64,000 nucleotides of DNA from Clostridium sp. OF09-36 (lineage in GTDB: Bacteria; Bacillota; Clostridia; Lachnospirales; Lachnospiraceae), in the NCBI RefSeq assembly GCF_003481985.1, contig NZ_QUMD01000006.1, forward strand, positions 107,354 through 171,353. The letters are read 5' to 3'. The position numbers were made by a program, and so were the translations under genes. The notes beneath the pieces were generated by a model that was not told the DNA's origin, made no database searches, and worked only from the letters and a program-made list of their open reading frames with translations. Position 1 is the stretch's first letter. The number at the start of each line of letters is the position of its first letter. Positions 45,306 to 53,858 of the stretch are shown here, in pieces.

Positions 45306-45491
45306 ATGAAGATAGAATGGATTTTATGCCCCTTTTGCGGCAGCAAAACGCGATTGAAAATCCGCGATGATACAGTACTGGAAAACTTTCCATTATATTG
45401 TCCTAAATGCAAACATGAAATCCTGATTACAGTAAGAAAACTAAATTTATCCATCGTCCAAGAGCCAGACGCACAGACGCAGAGCCGATAA
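45306..45491 (+). CDS. Cysteine-rich KTR-type small protein
   Basis: This 61-aa zinc-ribbon protein (WILCPFCGSKTRLKIRDDT, FPLYCPKCKHEILITV) starts two bases after the yjdF stop. Four Cys in two CPxC knuckles predict one zinc. Such KTR proteins accompany Tn916/Tn4451-like conjugative elements; the function is unknown. Confidence 0.88.
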   Translation: MKIEWILCPFCGSKTRLKIRDDTVLENFPLYCPKCKHEILITVRKLNLSIVQEPDAQTQSR

Positions 45492-45531
45492 TACACAAGG
45501 TAAGTTTACTTGTGGTTATCGGTTCTTTTTT
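45486..45531 (+). terminator. Terminator of the PadR2-yjdF-KTR operon
   Basis: GATAA and CACAAG (45486-45499) pair with CTTGTG and TTATC (45509-45520), followed by a T-rich run to 45531. Confidence 0.8.
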
Positions 45532-46012
45532 ATCTTAATATACAACGAGAACCTGCCCCGCCCAACGGGGAAAGAAAAAACCGTGGCAGGGCAGGTTGAT
45601 TTTGTGCGCTTACTCTACATACTCTGGTGGCGGCTTTGATTTTCAGAGCCACCGTTTCTTTTCGTCTCCCCTAAACCAACGACGACTTAACACCGTGTAA
45701 ATCCACGGCGGCATTATAGGAGGATTGCCGCCGTGTCTATTTTTGCCTTTTTTCACAGTACTCATGATCTGCACAAGCTAAAAAAAGCCTGTTCCCAGCA
45801 GCGGAGCAATGCGGTCAGAAGTATGCACTATACCATGTAGCTAAACAGCAAAATATATTCCCTGACGCTCGTATGGCATTATACCGTCCGGGCGCTTTTT
45901 TGTCTCTATGGAGCCGTAACATCGGGTCAGCATGGCCCGAACTTTATCCCCGGTGCCGTTTCCAGCCACCCCATTCAGATTTACCCAAAAAATCTGAATG
46001 GAGGAAAGGCAG
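45532..46012 (+). other. Structured intergenic leader of the sigma-like gene
   Basis: No gene was found. The region contains AACCTGCCC (45550-45558) with GGGCAGGTT (45589-45597). CACGGCGGC (45704-45712) pairs with GCCGCCGTG (45727-45735), and its loop holds AGGAGG; a T-run follows. Another hairpin lies before T6 near 45863-45903. CATTCAGATT with AATCTGAATG (about 45972-46000) sits just before the GGAGG of the next gene. This leader type is typical of Tn916-like elements. Confidence 0.6.
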
Positions 46013-46373
46013 ATGGAAGTTACCATCAATTATAACGGACAAGCTGTGACCGTGGGGGTCACGTTGGAAGTCTATGAATTTCTTGACCGGGTCGATCACA
46101 AAACGGAGAACCTGTTCCATGAACAGCGACGGCATCGGGATGGCCGGGAGTTTGACGAGTACATCATTACCACCGAGGGTGTAGGGGCCTACGGCGAAAC
46201 GCCGGAGGAATACCTTTGCCGCGTGGAAACGCTACATGAGCTGATGGCTGTTCTGGACACCTGTACCGAAGCCTGCGCAGCTGGTTCCTGCTCTATGCGC
46301 TTGACGGACTGAGCCTTGCGGAGATCGGTATGCTATGTGGCTGCTCCAAAGTGGTTGTGTATCACCCTTGTGC
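46013..46373 (+). pseudogene. Tn916-type sigma-70-like regulator, truncated
   Basis: ATG 46013 after GGAGGAAAGGC gives VTINYNGQAVTVGVTLEVYEFLDRVDHK, the conserved start of the sigma-like ORF of Tn916-family elements. One C lost near 46273 must be restored to read LRSWFLLYALDGLSLAEIG, then LCGCSKVVVYH, the recognition helix. Directly after this the sequence switches to a MobA/L gene in another frame. The C-terminal tail is lost. Confidence 0.75.
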
Positions 46374-47494
46374 GTGCCTATGTGAAGGACAACTTTGTAG
46401 ACAAAGGAATGTGTGCTGACTTTGCTATCCATGACAAGGGAACCGGCAACCCTCATGTCCATATCATGCTGACGCTCCGGCCTCTGAAAGAAAATGGACA
46501 GTGGGGCGCAAAGTGCCGCAAGGCATACGATCTGGACGAGAATGGACAGCGTATCCCGGATGGGAAAGGCGGTTGGAAAAATCACAGAGAGGATACGACC
46601 GACTGGAACGATAAAGGAAATGTGGAGATTTGGCGGGCAGCGTGGGCGGCCTACACCAATCGGGCGTTGGAATCTGCCGGCAGACCGGAGCGCATTGACC
46701 ATCGCAGCTACAAGCGGCAGGGCATTGATAAGATTCCCTCTGTCCATCTGGGGCCAGCTGCCAGCCAAATGGAAAAGCGCGGAATCCGTACCGACAAGGG
46801 GGAGGTAAATCGGCAGATTGCCGCTGACAACAAGCTGCTGAAAGAAATCAAAGCCCGCATTACCCGTCTTTATCGCTGGTCGAAAGCCGAAACGGAAAAA
46901 CCACAAACGCAGCAAAGCAGCTTGACCGTCTTGTGGGAGACCCAGCAGCAGTTGAACGCTTCCCGCACCCGTACCGGCAAAATCCGGGCCTTGCAGGAAA
47001 GCGCTGCACTGTTCAGCTTTTTGCAGGCAAACGGCATCCAGTCTATGCAGCAGCTCCATGAAAAAATCGCTGATATGAACAGCCCTTACTATGATCTGCT
47101 CGGAAAGATCGTCAAGGCTGAGCGCCGGATTGCCACCCTTACCGAACGCAGGGAGATGTGGGAACAGTACAACCAGTATAAGGCCATCCACAAACAGCTT
47201 GCCAAAGTAAAGCCGGAAAAGCGGGAACAGTTTGAGCAGCGCCACAGCCGGGAACTGATCCTCTATGACGCAGCGCCCCGGTATCTGAAAGAACTGAAAG
47301 ACAACGGCGAGGCAATCACTCCGAAGGCATGGCAGCGGGAAATAGATCAGCTGGCCGCTGGAAAGCAGACGGACACGCTTGCCATGAAATCCATGCTGGA
47401 GGATTTGAAAGCAGTGGAACGGCTCCGCAAAACCGCCGGGCAGCTGTCCCGACAGGAACGGGACAAGTCTCACGACCGGGAGCCGGAGCGGTAA
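46374..47494 (+). pseudogene. MobA/MobL relaxase lacking its N-terminus
   Basis: About 373 residues remain from TLVRAYVKDNFVDKGMCADFAIHDKG. The metal-binding motif NPHVHIMLTLRP is present, as is the long helical C-terminus (RITRLYRWSKAETEKPQ, EKIADMNSPYYDLLGKIVK). The N-terminal strand with the catalytic Tyr is missing, removed by the deletion that fused it to the sigma-like gene. It cannot nick oriT as it stands. It marks a MOBQ-type conjugative/mobilizable ancestor. Confidence 0.82.
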
Positions 47495-47560
47495 GGGCTA
47501 CCGCGTTTTGGCGTACCCCTGTCAAGTGCGTCGCGTTTCACGACACTCTTTTGTATACAG

Positions 47561-47593
47561 AAAAACCGCCGTACAGGTTTCCCCATACGGCGG
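47561..47593 (-). terminator. Terminator of the yafQ-dinJ operon
   Basis: On the minus strand CCGCCGTA (47586-47593) and TACGGCGG (47566-47573) pair, followed by five T (47561-47565). Confidence 0.85.
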
Positions 47594-47601
47594 CAGACTG
47601 T

Positions 47602-47892
47602 TTATTTGCCGAACAAGTCGCTGTGTGTGCCGGTGCGGGCCAGCGTCAGCACCAGAACATCATCCTCTATGCGGTAGACAAGCAGCCAGTCCGGGAGAAT
47701 GTGACATTCCCGATGGCCTGCCCAATCGCCGCACAGGTCATGGTCACGGTTCTTATCCGGCAGTGGTTCGCCCATCGCCAGCAATGCTACGACCTGATTC
47801 AGCAGCTCGATCTTCAAGCCACGCTTGATGGCTCGTTTGTAGTCTTTTTTGAAACTGGTCGTGTACTTGACGGTATATTTGGTTTCTTTCAT
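47602..47892 (-). CDS. YafQ/RelE-family mRNA interferase toxin
   Basis: This 96-aa toxin of a type II pair has features KYTTSFKKDYKRAIKRG, LPDKNRDHDLCGDWAGHRECHI, LVYRIEDDVLVL and ARTGTHSDLF, where the His near the C-terminus is the expected catalytic residue of YafQ. It overlaps the antitoxin by ATGA. It is probably a ribosome-dependent endonuclease that stabilises the mobile island. Confidence 0.92.
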   Translation of the reverse strand: MKETKYTVKYTTSFKKDYKRAIKRGLKIELLNQVVALLAMGEPLPDKNRDHDLCGDWAGHRECHILPDWLLVYRIEDDVLVLTLARTGTHSDLFGK

Positions 47893-48167
47893 CGTTTCAG
47901 GTCAGCAAATAACTCGTCAAGGTCATTGTAGCCCTTTACAGATGGGTCTTTTGCAATCCTTTCCGCTTCCAGCATGGCAGCAACCGTTTCTTTGTTCGGC
48001 TGTTCCAGCCTTACTTCAAAGGGAATGCCACCTTCACGAAGCGACTGGCGCACAAAGATGTTAAACGCCGTAGTCAGGTTCATGCCAAGTTCCGTAAACA
48101 GTGCGTCCGCCTGTGCTTTCAAATCTGCGTCCATGCGGATACTGATGTTTGTGGTATTTCCAGCCAT
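47889..48167 (-). CDS. RelB/DinJ-family antitoxin
   Basis: This 92-aa antitoxin has an N-terminal ribbon-helix-helix (TTNISIRMDADLKAQADALFTELGMNLTTAFNIFVRQ) and a C-terminal toxin-binding tail (YNDLDELFADLKR). Start 48167 follows AAAGGGGTTGATCG. It precedes and overlaps the toxin gene, the standard order for autoregulated pairs. Confidence 0.92.
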   Translation of the reverse strand: MAGNTTNISIRMDADLKAQADALFTELGMNLTTAFNIFVRQSLREGGIPFEVRLEQPNKETVAAMLEAERIAKDPSVKGYNDLDELFADLKR

Positions 48168-48277
48168 ACGATCAACCCCTTTCTGCTGGCAATTATAGTA
48201 TATGCCATTTGCACGAAGAAAACAATACTTTGCACGAATATTTAACAATAAATTCATTCAAGGAGGTTATCGGCTTT

Positions 48278-48692
48278 ATGAAAGAACTCATTTATGAAGA
48301 ACAACAAGACTGAACCTATCCCCGTCATGGATTACCGCCAGTACCGCAGAGTGCGGAGGCTGGTGCATGAGTGCTGTAACTACATCGACGGAAACTGTAT
48401 CGCCCTGGACGATGGGAAGGAATGTGTCTGTGTCCAGTCCATTTCCTATTCCCTGTTGTGCAGGTGGTTTCGGACGGCGATATTGCCGCAGGATAAGGAA
48501 CTGGAAACGGCGCTGTTCCACCGGATGAATGCGAAGAAATGCGCCGTATGCGAGGCGCTGTTTACCCCCGGTTCTAACAGGGCCAAATACTGCCCGGAAT
48601 GTGCCGCACGCATGAAGCGGATCAACGCCGCAAAGTGCAAGCGGAAACAACGGGAGAAATGTCACGCTTTAGGGGCTGAAAAACCCTTGTAA
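48278..48692 (+). CDS. Cysteine-rich VLP-type protein
   Basis: AAGGAGG (48260-48266) precedes ATG 48278 (MKELIYEEQQ), but the main frame is in another phase from ATG 48294: TEPIPVMDYRQYRRVRRLVHECC, CIALDDGKECVCVQSIS, KCAVCEALFTPGSNRAKYCPECAARM. A one-base gain near 48309 would link them. The last motif is a zinc knuckle. The family is known from Tn4451/Tn916-like elements and has no assigned role. Length is about 132 aa. Confidence 0.8.
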
Positions 48693-48804
48693 ATCAAGCT
48701 TTTTTCGAGGGTGTCAAAGGCAGTCTGATAGATTTATCCTCTGACCTCTAAAATAGCCTTAAAATGTGTACAGAATTCCAAGAGAACCCCAAAGGAGGAA
48801 CCCT

Positions 48805-49500
48805 ATGTCAGACAATCGAAAATATTATTACCTGAAACTCAAAGAAAACTATTTTGACGATGATTCCATCGTGCTGCTGGAAAGTATGCAGGATGGTGTG
48901 TTGTATTCCAACATTCTGCTCAAGCTGTATCTGAAATCGCTGAAACATGGCGGGCGGCTCCAGCTTGACGAGGACATCCCTTACACGGCGCAGATGATCG
49001 CCACCATTACCCGCCAGCAGATTGGCACTGTGGAGAGGAGAGAGCCTTGCAGATCTTTTTGAAGCTGGGTCTTGTGGAGGTGCTGGACAGCGGCACATTC
49101 TACATGAGCAACATCGAACTTTTAATAGGCCAGTCTTCTACCGAGGCTGCGAAGCTCCAAAACAAGGCTCTTTCTGCGCTCCGGACAAGTGGCGGACATT
49201 TTCCGACATTCGTCTACCAGAGATAGAGTTAGAGAAAGAGATAGAGAAGGTGCGCCCTAAAACAGGGCACCCTTCCCATACCTATGGCCGTTACCAGAAT
49301 GTTTTTCTGACGGACGGGGAACTGGCAGACTTACAGGCCAGCTTTCCCACTGTATGGGGCCAGTACATCGAAAAGCTGTCCGAGTACATGGCTTCTACCG
49401 GCAAGCGGTATCAGAGCCATGCAGCAACCATCCGGTGTTGGGCCTGTGAGGACGTTAAAAAAACGGTCACACACTCATGCAACCGGGATGACAGCGTAAA
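48805..49500 (+). pseudogene. Phage-type replisome organiser, two frameshifts, 3' truncated
   Basis: ATG 48805 after AAAGGAGGAACCCT gives RKYYYLKLKENYFDDDSIVLLESM, the N-terminal winged-helix domain of replisome-organiser proteins in conjugative elements. One base is lost near 49045 (then ALQIFLKLGLVEVLDSGTFYM) and another near 49175 (then DKWRTFSDIRLPEIELEKE). The end (QSHAATIRCWACEDVKK) has no natural stop; beyond about 49500 the frame runs antisense into the ATPase gene. This marks the right side of the decayed element. Confidence 0.75.
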
Positions 49501-49591
49501 GGAGGATGAAACTGTACGATTGGGATTACCGCAGAAATCCGGGCGTTCATCCAGCCATTATCAAGGTCGCTTTTCTTTGGAGGTTTTAAAC

Positions 49592-50797
49592 TCATGCGAA
49601 ATCACCTCTGAGCATGTTGGAAAGGTATGGATCAGCTCCATAGCGTCCTTCCAGATACTGCTTATCGTAGGCCGCGGTATTTTTGACGCGGTCGTTATCT
49701 TCCCCACGGATTTCATGCAACGAATAGATTTCGCTTTCGTGGGAAGCATTCTCCGCGGCAAACCAGATCTCGTCACGGCGGAATATGGTATTTTTTAAAG
49801 TATACATATCATGGGATGTGAATAAAAGCTGGGCCCCATATTTGTTGATCTCTTTATTTTTGAACAGGGAAATGACATAGCGCAAAAGCTTCGGATGAAG
49901 CTTTGCATCCAGCTCATCAATGATCACCATGCGTCCTTCTCTGAGGGCAAGCAAGATCACCGGAAGGGCCGCGATAAGCTTCTTGGTTCCATCGGATTCC
50001 TGGGAGAATGGCAATTCATATTCCTGGGAAGATAACGTGCGCTGCATGAAGAGCTGCTTTGTATCTTCATCATAGCGGTACCCGGTGATATCAATATCCA
50101 TATCATTTAAAGCGCGGATGAACTGCTCCTTATATGGCGCATCTTTGGCTAACAGAATCTGATGTTCCACTACGGGATTTGCATAGCTGCGGATAATGCA
50201 GCTTTCAAACCATGTAATAACCTCGCTGATGACCGGAATGTCATAGTTAATGGCCAGGAAAGAAAGATACGGCATCTTAGGGTTAATGCTGGTGTTCAGG
50301 CTTTTTTTATTAATCGTATAGCCAAGGGAAATGCTGTCAGCCTCACGTTCAAAAATCGTGGCAGTTTTCTTCCCAGTGACTGCTTTTCTGTAAAGGGATT
50401 CCGATATAACCTCATCATTTTTTAAGGCGAGATAGTAGCAGTATTCATTCTTCTCAATCCTGAAAAATATCCGGAATTCGATCGGTTCATTTTTGGAAAT
50501 CTCATCAAACAGAAAGGGAACTGCATCAATTTTCTGCTGGAGGATGAAACCCTGTCTGTTTTTCCCTAATTCATTCACCGGTTTTACGATCGTAGAGATG
50601 ACGCAAGCAAGCGCCTGCAACAGGTTTGACTTTCCACCGCCATTTGGGCCATAGACGACATTAACTGGCAGAAGATCAGAGGCAGAAGTCTCAGTGATCA
50701 GTGTATTTTTGAATTCAGGAAGTACTGCAGCCTGATAATCTAAAGTAGTTTCATTTTTGTAAGACTTAAAATTTTGAAAAGTAAACTGGCATAACAT
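49592..50797 (-). CDS. AAA15-family ATPase (RloA/AbiL-like), orphan
   Basis: This 401-aa SMC-like ATPase has FTFQNFKSYKNETTLDY at its start, Walker A VYGPNGGGKSNLLQAL near residue 50, the SxGTKK region QESDGTKKLIAALP, Walker B MVIIDELDAKLHP and the switch LLFTSHDMYTL. COG1106 ATPases usually come with a RloB-like nuclease in anti-phage or abortive-infection pairs. No partner follows; downstream is element debris. AAGGAGC precedes start 50797. Confidence 0.88.
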   Translation of the reverse strand: MLCQFTFQNFKSYKNETTLDYQAAVLPEFKNTLITETSASDLLPVNVVYGPNGGGKSNLLQALACVISTIVKPVNELGKNRQGFILQQKIDAVPFLFDEISKNEPIEFRIFFRIEKNEYCYYLALKNDEVISESLYRKAVTGKKTATIFEREADSISLGYTINKKSLNTSINPKMPYLSFLAINYDIPVISEVITWFESCIIRSYANPVVEHQILLAKDAPYKEQFIRALNDMDIDITGYRYDEDTKQLFMQRTLSSQEYELPFSQESDGTKKLIAALPVILLALREGRMVIIDELDAKLHPKLLRYVISLFKNKEINKYGAQLLFTSHDMYTLKNTIFRRDEIWFAAENASHESEIYSLHEIRGEDNDRVKNTAAYDKQYLEGRYGADPYLSNMLRGDFA

Positions 50798-51053
50798 GAT
50801 TGGAAGCTCCTTTCCCCTATAGTATGACCACAAAAAATCAAAACATCAAGTTATATATTCGATATAAGGAAATAAATTTATGAAATGGATTATAAAACGA
50901 TAATTTTGCGACTTTTTACGACCTTATTCATAAGTCAGATAGCCATTAAAAAATTAATGAAAAATTTTTAGAGCTTTTGAAACTTTTCAGGGTTTCAATA
51001 CGTCTAATTAGTGTAATTAAAAAATCAAATCTATTTAGTTTGGAGGCTTTATT
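50798..51053. other. AT-rich intergenic region
   Basis: This is divergent spacing between the ATPase and the lipoprotein gene. It contains AT-rich sequence with no hairpin I can support; TTTGGAGGC precedes ATG 51054. Confidence 0.5.
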
Positions 51054-51452
51054 ATGAAAAAAAGAAATCTTATTGCAGTTTTGATGATGACCGCGGCTTT
51101 GGCTGCTGGATGCGGTGCCAAGGCTGAGACAACCACAGCAGCGCCTACCCAGGCGGAAACGACCAAGGCAGAAACAACGCAGGCAGAAACCACCCAGAGC
51201 GAGACAACTCAGTCTGAATCGCAGAAAACAGAGGAAAAAACGGAATCTGTGACAGGAAAGATTGAGGAGATCAAGGATTTTATGTTCACGATCGAAAGCG
51301 ATAAGGGTACCTATGCAATGACATTCGATACCGCACCGGAAGGCTTATCAGATGTTAAAGAAGGAGATGAGGTAACGGTAACCTATACGGGAGAGCTCAG
51401 CGAAGTGGATGCGTTTACAGGAACCATTATTTCTGTGGAGAAAGCAAATTAA
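51054..51452 (+). CDS. Small lipoprotein with Thr-rich linker
   Basis: This 132-aa lipoprotein has lipobox ALAAGCG, a spacer of repeated AETT/SETT units at about 25-60, then a small beta domain (VTGKIEEIKDFMFTIESD, VKEGDEVTVTYTGELSE) of OB-like character. Its probable location is the outer face of the membrane. The function is unknown. A terminator follows at 51548. Confidence 0.75.
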   Translation: MKKRNLIAVLMMTAALAAGCGAKAETTTAAPTQAETTKAETTQAETTQSETTQSESQKTEEKTESVTGKIEEIKDFMFTIESDKGTYAMTFDTAPEGLSDVKEGDEVTVTYTGELSEVDAFTGTIISVEKAN

Positions 51453-51547
51453 TGTGATGAGAAAACGCTAAAATTTATCACTGGATGCCAGGAATATTCA
51501 TAGGCCCGGCTGGGATATGTATTGAAGCTTTTTTGCAAAGAATTACG

Positions 51548-51604
51548 GCCAAAAACCCGCTGCTATATGGAAATCATGCAACAGCGGGTTTTTGGCTGTT
51601 TTTT
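51548..51604 (+). terminator. Rho-independent terminator
   Basis: GCCAAAAACCCGCTG (51548-51562) pairs perfectly with CAGCGGGTTTTTGGC (51582-51596), followed by a T-rich run. Confidence 0.9.
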
Positions 51605-51663
51605 ATATGGCCGGTAATGTTCTACACTAAAATATATAGGTGTGTATGAATGCTGAGAAAATC

Positions 51664-51986
51664 ATATGTATTTATTTTCGCCATATGCAAGCGGATATTC
51701 CCCAATTTCCATTGCTCCCTCGACTTTTTTATTAAATGGGAGAGAGAATTGGCTGCATAAATTCCTTGATTGCTGGCGCAGCAGCGCCGTTTTTCATTTT
51801 CCCTTCCATTTATTTTTCTTTTTATCCATTGAGTGCGCCGCCTGATGGCGGCAAACGCCTGACGGCGAGCGAACAAATTAGGGGAGCCTAGTGGAGAAAT
51901 ATTTTTTCGAGAGGTCAGGAAAATAGCGGGAGAGAAGAGAATGGAATTGAGTTTCGGAGTTGCATATGGCGAAAATAGATACATAT
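51664..51986. repeat. Non-coding inverted-repeat element (MITE-like)
   Basis: A 26-bp terminal inverted repeat, left 51664-51689 and right 51961-51986, matches with one mismatch and encloses about 270 bp with no convincing gene. TCTACACTA occurs on both sides (51621-51629 and 51993-52001), although the left copy lies about 35 bp outside the repeat. The interior has small dyads (GGCGCAGCAGCGCC, CGCCTGATGGCGGC). Confidence 0.6.
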
Positions 51987-52127
51987 AATTTGTCTACACT
52001 ACTCTCTTTCGAATATGAGGCGGTATTATTAAGCAAAAATATGGCAATATCCATCATGATGCCACTTTTCCTTGCTATCTTTACGGTTTTGCATTAGAAT
52101 GAAGAAGCACTTAAATTCATACTATCT

Positions 52128-52168
52128 AAAAAAGTAATCGTTCTCGTTTCTGAGTCGGTTACTTTTTT
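52128..52168. terminator. Terminator hairpin
   Basis: AAAAAAGTAATCG (52128-52140) pairs with CGGTTACTTTTTT (52156-52168). Symmetric A and T runs let it serve the HAD operon on the minus strand. The rest of 51987-52266 holds no gene I can support. Confidence 0.75.
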
Positions 52169-52266
52169 ATAAGTAAGCAATGCTATATTGTTGCGTTATT
52201 TCATCTTTTACAATCATTACACATACCGCATTGAAAATTTTAAAGAAGTAGAGAAAGCCTGGATTA

Positions 52267-53061
52267 CTAATTCTTCCAGGCTTTCTTTACTTCTTTTATG
52301 GAGTCGAAAATATAAGTTGGAGAGTACGTATGAATCATAGTATCTGTTTTTTTCGCTTCACCGGTTAGTACCAGGACTGTCTCTACCCCAGAAGCGTTCC
52401 CGCATGCAATGTCAGTGTAAAACCTGTCACCCACTATCACGGTTTCCTCTTTGGAAAACGGATTTTCCCGGAGTGCAATATCCACCATATCGGTAGAAGG
52501 TTTTCCGATATAATGTGGTACCTGGCCTGTGGCATTAGTGATCATCTGACATATGGAGCCACAGTCGGGTACATAGCCAAATAGGACCGGGCAGACCAGA
52601 TCCGGGTTGGTGGCCAGGAAGGTGACAGGGCGGGTCTGCAGGATGCGGCAGGTGTCAGTCAGCTTCTTGTAGGTAAGTTCGCTGTCGTAGGCAACCAGCA
52701 CAAAGGAAATATCCTGGGTGTCCGGATCCGTGGTGACGCGGATTCCATGTCCTTCAAGCTCTCGAATCAGTGATCGTGTTCCAAGTGTATAGATAGTCTT
52801 TCCAGCTGCGTGTTGCCGCAGCCAGCTGGCAGAAGCGGTGGAGGCAGTTACAAAATTCTGAGGATCGGTTGAGACACCCATCTGACGGAATTTTTTGATG
52901 TAGTCCGCAATGCTTTTGGTGGAGTTATTGGTAATGAATACAAACTGCCCGCCGCGCTCTTTAATTTCCTGGAAGAATTCCGCCGCTCCGGGCAGCAGGA
53001 CATCGCCCAAGGCCACGGTTCCGTCAATATCAAATAAGAAGAGTTTCTTTTCGGAAAGCAT
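52267..53061 (-). CDS. HAD-IIA (NagD-like) phosphatase
   Basis: This 264-aa enzyme of the NagD/PGPase subfamily has motif I FLFDIDGTVALGD, the cap-linked FITNNSTKS, Lys in YIGKPSTDM and motif IV VIVGDRFYTDIACG. Close relatives dephosphorylate glycerol phosphate, sugar phosphates or nucleotides. It is the last gene of the ABC operon, starting four bases after the TIM-barrel stop, so it probably acts on the imported compound. Confidence 0.9.
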   Translation of the reverse strand: MLSEKKLFLFDIDGTVALGDVLLPGAAEFFQEIKERGGQFVFITNNSTKSIADYIKKFRQMGVSTDPQNFVTASTASASWLRQHAAGKTIYTLGTRSLIRELEGHGIRVTTDPDTQDISFVLVAYDSELTYKKLTDTCRILQTRPVTFLATNPDLVCPVLFGYVPDCGSICQMITNATGQVPHYIGKPSTDMVDIALRENPFSKEETVIVGDRFYTDIACGNASGVETVLVLTGEAKKTDTMIHTYSPTYIFDSIKEVKKAWKN

Positions 53062-53064
53062 AAG

Positions 53065-53858
53065 CTACCTCCGGATCTGCTCCAGAAGCCAGGAAATGTC
53101 TTCTTGGATTCCGGATTCATCATCTGCACATTCGGGCTGTATTCCAGAACCAGATCTGCGTTTGGAGTCAGTCTCTGATAATCAGACAGAAACAGGGGAA
53201 AATCCAGGGTCCCGTGGAAAATCCGCTGATGGCTGTCGTGAACACCGTCGTTGTTGTGAAGATGGTAAGCCACGATCTGATCCTTTAACGCTTCCATGGT
53301 CTGCTCCAGGTCCCAGCCGTTGGCGTAAGCATGGCCAATGTCGATCAGCACCGGATAATGTTCTTCCCTGCAGAGCTGGATAAACGCATCCTGGTCAAAC
53401 AGCATGTTGCCGCGGTCCAGGACACCGGCATTCTCCACCACCACCGGGATCTGGTGCGGCTTGAACAGCTCCGCAATTTCCCTGTAGTTTTCTCTGGAAA
53501 CACGGATCATCTCTTCCCGGCGTTCTTCCGTCACCGGGATGTTATTGTGATGAAAGACCAGATACTGGCTTTGAAGGCGCACACAGTAAGGCAGGGTTTG
53601 GCGGATCAGGTCCATGGAGTGCGCATATTCCGGGGTGCCGGGGGCTGCGCTGTGCTCGGTTTCATAGTACGGGCCATGAAAACTAACTGGGATTCCTTCA
53701 AACTCCGGCAGGCAATGAAGAAGCTCTTCCTCATAGCAGTCTGCGTCAAACATAGGGAACAGCTCGACGCCAATCTGACCACGGAAGGCATGTAAATGCG
53801 GGATGACCCGGGCAAGCTGACCCGGTTTATACACATTGGTACTGACCAAAAGATTCAT
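53065..53858 (-). CDS. Sugar-phosphate isomerase/epimerase-type TIM barrel, frameshift near end
   Basis: This is an AP-endonuclease-2/xylose-isomerase-like fold. Visible features are VELFPMFDADCYEEEL, ISFHG-like VSFHGPYYETEHS, VVVENAG (metal Glu), LIDIGHAYANGWD (Asp/His), YHLHNNDGVHDSH and the final LEYSPNVQ. Near 53105 one base is lost; restored, it ends IQEDISWLLEQIRR, about 264 aa. AGGAGGTAAATATC precedes start 53858. Its place between ABC and HAD genes suggests catabolism of an imported sugar or polyol phosphate. Confidence 0.82.

Noticed and set aside
46232..47473. Minus-strand open frame of 413 aa over the relaxase
   Set aside because: It mirrors the MobL coding frame exactly and shows no family motif; the plus strand has clear MobA/L motifs.
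51622..51984. Minus-strand 120-aa frame in the inverted-repeat element
   Set aside because: There is no ribosome site or recognisable motif, and its ends coincide with the inverted repeats; treated as non-coding.
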